Assembly (NCBI RefSeq): GCF_000003605.2
Contig: NW_003140811.1
Location: forward strand, 1,362,968 to 1,384,830
Origin: Saccoglossus kowalevskii
Lineage: Eukaryota; Hemichordata; Enteropneusta; Harrimaniidae
DNA length: 21,863 nucleotides
Direction of reading: 5' to 3'
The translations under genes and the position numbers were made by a program. Under the pieces are notes generated by a model, which saw only the letters and a list, made by a program, of their open reading frames with translations, was not told the DNA's origin and did no database searches. This document shows, piece by piece, positions 18,603 through 21,863 of the stretch (its first letter is position 1; every line of letters starts with the position of its first letter).

Positions 18603-18784
18603 CTAAAATGAGTTTCACATTCTAATTCACATTTCCAAAATGGGACGCTAGAATATCGCTAGTCCGACAATGTGCTTGGATATTCTCGCAGTTCCCAGTC
18701 CTGTACAAAGTTTGCAGTGTCTTTGACTTGCCAAATAATAGATGACTAACATTTTCTTGCAGGATACTTAATCAAAGACGCACA

Positions 18785-18940
18785 TACTATAAAATACTTA
18801 TTCTTGCTTGAAATAAATTTTCGCTATTTTCGGTGAAGGAATGATTCTCTGAAAATAAAATACAGCGAATATATTTCACGTTCAAACTCTTAAAAAATCA
18901 TCTAAAATTAATTCCAGTTAAAATAAAGTGTATTACAGTA
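18785..18940. mobile_element. Possible TACTRTAA-ended MITE
   Basis: The left end reads TACTATAAAATACTT and the right end, reverse-complemented, reads TACTGTAATACACTT. The interior has inverted words TTTTCGCTATTTT and AATACAGCGAATA. It resembles the foldback element at 20,414-20,624 in its ends and in the TTCGC words, but the inverted repeats are short and diverged. Confidence 0.45.
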
Positions 18941-19508
18941 TTAAGTATTTAAAGCACATTTTCTGGCTAAATATTTTCTTGCAGCTGATAAGAACATGTT
19001 GCTTAATAGATCCAGCAAGCAGAAATTTTTAGTTTTATAATGCAATCTAAGAATCCAGATTTTCAAAACCCCGTCATTGAAACGAGTGAATACTGCATTA
19101 GTTGTGTAACACATTTTGTATTGAAATGAACTACACTAAACTCCTTGATAACATTTCTCTGAGACTGCATTATGTATTTTTGTTATTATAGCATTATTTA
19201 TATTTATCAGTGCAGGGCATGGCAAGCTGGGTTAAGAGATTGAAACTTAAAACCAAAGTTTGTTATTCCACTAAGCGATATTATCAGGAGAGACACACAC
19301 TATACACAATGGTCTTCCCAGACTTTATTTAAGCATGGTGGTTGGCACGAGCATGATAGATTTTATCAATGAAACAAGGGTAGTTATTGATACTCAAATA
19401 ATAAAAATTATGATAAAAACATTAGCAACCATTTATATGCAAATTGGCCACCATGGCTGAACCTATAGCTGGAGAGAACACTGCAATAGTCAAGTCTTTG
19501 GTTCCCTA

Positions 19509-19521
19509 GTTGCTAGGCAAC
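19509..19521. promoter_or_regulatory. Candidate RFX X-box (GTTGCTAGGCAAC)
   Basis: Two RFX half-sites, GTTGCT and GGCAAC, face each other with a 1-bp spacer, matching the imperfect palindrome bound by RFX dimers. It lies deep in an intron, about 1.9 kb from the window's right-hand genes, so a promoter role is doubtful; it may belong to a repeat. Confidence 0.3.
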
Positions 19522-19675
19522 CAAATTATCACACATGCATAGAGGGTTAAGTACACAATCTTGTACTTCTGGGTCATCATGACAATGCTGTTTTATGCAG
19601 ATATTTCACTAACACTAGCATCAGTTTTGAACCAATGAATGTCGATTTGGTAGGTTGTCTTTGAAAATTGAAAAC

Positions 19676-19746
19676 CTTGTTTACAAATATTAAATGGCTG
19701 GGCCTTTTTAATAGCTTAGTAAGCGCAGCAGCCAGAAAACACAAAA
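19676..19746 (-). CDS. Tentative bridging exon of the unknown gene
   Basis: The exons on either side require a bridge that enters in phase 1 and leaves in phase 0. This 71-bp stretch has an acceptor AAAATAG preceded by a C/T-rich tract, a weak donor AAG|GTTTTC and the right phases. It would encode LCFLAAALTKLLKRPSHL followed by IFVNK, giving FVNK-DGNRIYLPK across the junction. The donor is poor and the peptide matches no family I know, so another unrecognised exon may fill the gap instead. Confidence 0.3.
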
Positions 19747-20138
19747 CTATTTTACAAAAACTGTAACGACTTACCAGAAAGAAAGAAGAAATGGACAAGA
19801 CATGTACAAGTCACAATCAGAGGTTTGGTAAATGAAAGAAAAGAAAAAACATATACAGGTAAAACAAATGTGCATTTCTAAACTGAAAATTGGTTACACA
19901 TAAACCCTACAATATACAGTATAGTTTACCCAGGGTGCTTAGAAAAAATAGGGAGATTACAGTGTGCAAATAACATCTAACAAAGTATGGGGGTATATCA
20001 CAATACTAAAATTAGAATATTATAATAACATTCAATTTCATGCATTACGGTAACAGTAGAATATAATAGAAAGAGCATGATGGTTTCATCATTTAACATT
20101 TCACTTCTTACTTCGCACAGAAGTGAGTTCAAGCTTAC

Positions 20139-20291
20139 CAGTTGTCCATTTCTCAGTCCCAGCAAATGCTTGTACTTGAGTTATCTGTTTCATAATCTGG
20201 TGATTGTTCACTGCCGTTTGATGTACTGGTAATGCTTCAATGGATGGCAAGGGAGCATTATTTGGAAGCTGCAACGCAGGCGTGTTCTCAC
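20139..20291 (-). CDS. Unknown Ser/Thr-rich protein, middle exon
   Basis: The exon encodes about 50 residues: ENTPALQLPNNAPLPSIEAL, then PVHQTAVNNHQIMKQITQVQ and AFAGTEKWTT. Splice signals are clear (TATTTTTAG|GTGAG acceptor, ACTG|GTAAGC donor), and it is entered and left in phase 1. It joins the preceding exon as S-E-N-T-P. The composition (Pro, Gln, Asn) suggests a flexible linker. No domain is recognised. Confidence 0.65.
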
Positions 20292-20413
20292 CTAAAAATA
20301 AATGATGAGGAAAAAAGCAATAGAATCAGAAGGAAAACTGAACCATTAAAAACACTGAGGAAGTGAAGGTTGCTTGTAATACACCAGTAGTTCAGCTTCA
20401 TAGGCAAATTAAA

Positions 20414-20624
20414 TACTGTAAAATGACTAATGTTCCCTGGGTTTAAATTTCGCTGATTTACCATTTCAGGCATATTCAGTGAGTTTTAAATTCACAGTTT
20501 TATCATTTAGATAATATGTTCTATGCTAAATTTTACATATTCACTGGGTTTTAATTTAGCGCATTTTCAAGTCAGCGAAATAAGCTAAATTAAAACCCAG
20601 TGAATAATTAACCCCTTTACAGTA
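20414..20624. mobile_element. TACTGTAAA-ended foldback MITE (211 bp)
   Basis: The ends are TACTGTAAA and TTTACAGTA, consistent with a TA target duplication plus CTGTAAA terminal repeats. Inside, 20,538-20,560 is a perfect 23-bp inverted copy of 20,584-20,606 around a 23-base loop, and weaker direct copies of the same arm (TTCAGTGAGTTTTAAATT at about 20,475; CCCTGGGTTTAAATTTCGC at about 20,432) lie to the left. It is non-coding and shares its ends with the elements at 18,046 and 18,785. It sits in an intron of the unknown gene. Confidence 0.7.
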
Positions 20625-21222
20625 AGCTACTTGTATGCGAATTTCAAATATGCAAATAGACCTTTCAAAGAATATTATGCTAATTAATGCAAATCAGATG
20701 TAAATTTTAGCATATAAGAAGACTATAGGTTTTGCAGTAGCCCTGTGCCCACTGCTTTTCAGGAGATATTTACATGCCATGGCTGAGTAATCTCTCGAAC
20801 ACTCTCAATTATTTCTGTTATCATAAAGAGTGGCCACAAGAGTTGAAAAACACAAAACAGCAATAGCCTATCTTTAATTTCATGTAACACAAAAATTAAC
20901 CGCATTTCATAAAATTAAACTTTTGATTAAGATTTTTACAGAAAAATAATCACAGGTCATTAATGAATTGCTTTTGATTCATTCTTATAGTGCGCATCTA
21001 TTTGCTCTACACCAATAATTTGTTTTTTTCACACTGACATTAATAGCACTATGAGAGTGTATGCATGGACAGTCGATGACTATATACAACTACCGGGGTA
21101 TCACACAATTCACAACGCTGTAGGACCAAGCTAGACGGACGTACAACCCACACTAGTAGTGGTCAACAAAATACTTATAACTTTTTATTATTTATGAAAG
21201 ATCAACATATGACAGTACTTAC
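20625..21222 (-). other. Intron of the unknown gene
   Basis: AT-rich sequence between exons with a GTAAGT donor at 21,217-21,222. No further exon or element was recognised. Confidence 0.5.
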
Positions 21223-21394
21223 TAATACTGAGAAGAAAGTTTTTGAGTTCTGAATTCTGTTTCTTAATGTCTAGAAGGAGACAGTTATTGATTGCAGCAA
21301 AGTCTTTGTAACTATAGGCCATTATTAACAATATCAACAATGCAAGGAAACAAAATACTTGTCTACAGATCCACATCCTCCCATATACTGCTTC
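21223..21394 (-). CDS. Unknown Ser/Thr-rich protein, first visible exon
   Basis: The acceptor TTTGTTTCCCAG|GAAGC is strong, the frame is open throughout, and the donor ATTA|GTAAGT leaves phase 1, matching the exon at 20,139-20,291. Read without interruption it encodes about 57 residues: a hydrophobic run, VFCFLALLILLIMAY, then a Leu-heptad-like stretch, CLLLDIKKQNSELKNFLL, that could form a short coiled coil. Alternatively, 21,312-21,358 is a 47-bp mini-intron (GTATTT...CTATAG), and the hydrophobic run is merely its translated pyrimidine tract. The first coding exon is not identified and may lie beyond the window or under the plus-strand ORF. Confidence 0.55.
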
Positions 21395-21636
21395 CTGGGA
21401 AACAAATAAAGCAATACAAATTTAAAAATTTGACGATTGAGTGCTTGCATTTCATATTATAATTTATAACACATCACTCGTTAATACTGTACTGTAATTG
21501 GTCAAAACAGGATCATGCGTTATCGGCCAAATTACCATAGTAGTGCCAGGGAAATTACTAATTCCCTAGGGAGACGAGTACATCAACTAGTGCCCGGGGA
21601 TGACATCACTCGTCACCTGATCGTGTGATTTCCAAT
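21395..21636. promoter_or_regulatory. Region upstream of the right-edge ORF
   Basis: This holds several short inverted repeats: GGGAAATTACTAATTCCC (about 21,549-21,566), ATTGG...CCAAAT around 21,497-21,535, and ACGAGT...ACTCGT around 21,574-21,612. There is a CRE-like TGACATCA at 21,601-21,608. The palindrome density is higher than in the flanks. It may be the promoter of the plus-strand ORF or the 5' end of a mobile element carrying that ORF. Confidence 0.4.
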
Positions 21637-21863
21637 ATGTCGTCTGCTAGTTCGGTCGCTGATATCGATGGCCCGCCTCGAAAGACTGGACGATTTAGCT
21701 TCAGCTCAGAAGAAGAACTTCACACACTAGTGGAAAATAAAGATGCACCGAAGACGAAGGACGCAATCAGGTTTTCTAGAAGCGTCTTTACATCGTTTTG
21801 TGAAGAAATCAGGACACTGCTAGCAGACATCGAGAAGAAGACATGCAGTGTGTTTACTATTAA
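21637..21863 (+). CDS. KIAA1958/Crypton-like ORF, N-terminus (partial)
   Basis: An open frame runs from ATG at 21,637 to the window end (75 codons, no stop). It begins MSSASSVADIDGPPRKTG, followed by RFSFSSEEELHTLVENKD and a KTKDAIRFSRSVFTSF block. The pattern of an RF[S/x]F start, an ExELxxLVExKD segment and a K-T-K...S-x-x-x-F-x-x-[F/Y] helix is what I know from the N-terminal SAM-like region of KIAA1958-like proteins. These are domesticated or mobile relatives of Crypton tyrosine recombinases, often multicopy in marine invertebrates. The catalytic part would lie beyond the window. The start has A at -3. Residues after position 55 are less typical and may be intron read-through or a diverged part. 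Confidence 0.5.
   Translation, partial: MSSASSVADIDGPPRKTGRFSFSSEEELHTLVENKDAPKTKDAIRFSRSVFTSFCEEIRTLLADIEKKTCSVFTI

Larger units (their letters stand above)
18603..19675 (-). other. Intron of the unknown gene
   Basis: AT-rich intron. It holds the element at 18,785-18,940 and an RFX-like palindrome at 19,509-19,521. A stretch at 18,650-18,790 is open in all three minus frames but has no usable phase-compatible splice sites. Confidence 0.5.

Noticed and set aside
18650-18790. Minus-strand stretch open in three frames, considered as the missing bridging exon
   Set aside because: No donor gives phase 0 with an intron of usable length; the only one in phase would leave a 28-bp intron.
19453-19509. 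ATG in a perfect Kozak-like context (CCACCATGG) starting an 18-codon plus-strand frame
   Set aside because: It ends after 18 codons inside an intron of the minus-strand gene. The context match is likely chance.
1-21863. CRISPR arrays, tRNA or rRNA genes, bacterial operons
   Set aside because: No regularly spaced identical repeats, no cloverleaf-like conserved boxes and no rRNA-like segments were seen; the gene structure is eukaryotic.

Overview
The window looks like nuclear DNA from an invertebrate animal. It is AT-rich, its genes are split by introns with animal-type splice sites, and the introns and intergenic space are full of decayed transposons (BEL/Pao, CR1-like LINE, hAT and TTAA-type MITEs, small foldback MITEs). 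The element types would suit a marine deuterostome or lophotrochozoan, but the sequence alone does not fix the species. Nothing bacterial or viral was seen: no operons, CRISPR array or phage genes.

Left third (1-7,400). A minus-strand gene of the 11-beta-hydroxysteroid dehydrogenase type (short-chain dehydrogenase/reductase, SDR) runs right to left. Exon 1 (7,307-7,394) encodes a membrane anchor, exon 2 (3,275-3,405) the TGxxxGxG cofactor loop, and exon 3 (2,747-3,041) the NHA motif, an Asn and the catalytic Ser. The reading frame joins exactly across both introns. The exons carrying the YxxxK pair are not in the window and should lie past its left edge. Intron 2 uses a GC-AG splice pair. Intron 1 (3.9 kb) holds a 162-bp TTAA-flanked MITE and a 5'-truncated CR1-like LINE. 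A dead BEL/Pao retrotransposon (about 560-2,390) lies beyond exon 3.

Middle (7,400-15,600). I find no convincing protein gene here. There is a transposon-like repeat at 7,538-7,940, a CpG-rich promoter-like patch near 10,540-10,690, and a complete 732-bp non-autonomous hAT element (11,011-11,742) with an exact 8-bp target duplication and an internal CTCF-like motif. A second CpG-rich patch lies near 13,085-13,345, and a degenerate repeat family occupies 14,040-14,880.

Right third (15,600-21,863). A second minus-strand gene was pieced together from phase-compatible exons: 21,223-21,394, 20,139-20,291, a tentative 19,676-19,746, 18,302-18,602, 17,040-17,146 and 15,990-16,184 with its stop. It encodes a Ser/Thr-rich protein with a basic AT-hook-like stretch, a thrice-repeated RS[S/N]TP motif and an acidic end; I do not recognise the family. 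Its introns hold three small TACTGTAA-ended foldback elements and a 131-bp tandem duplication. At the right edge a plus-strand ORF begins (21,637 to the end). It resembles the N-terminus of KIAA1958/Crypton-type recombinase-derived proteins and points away from the minus-strand gene.
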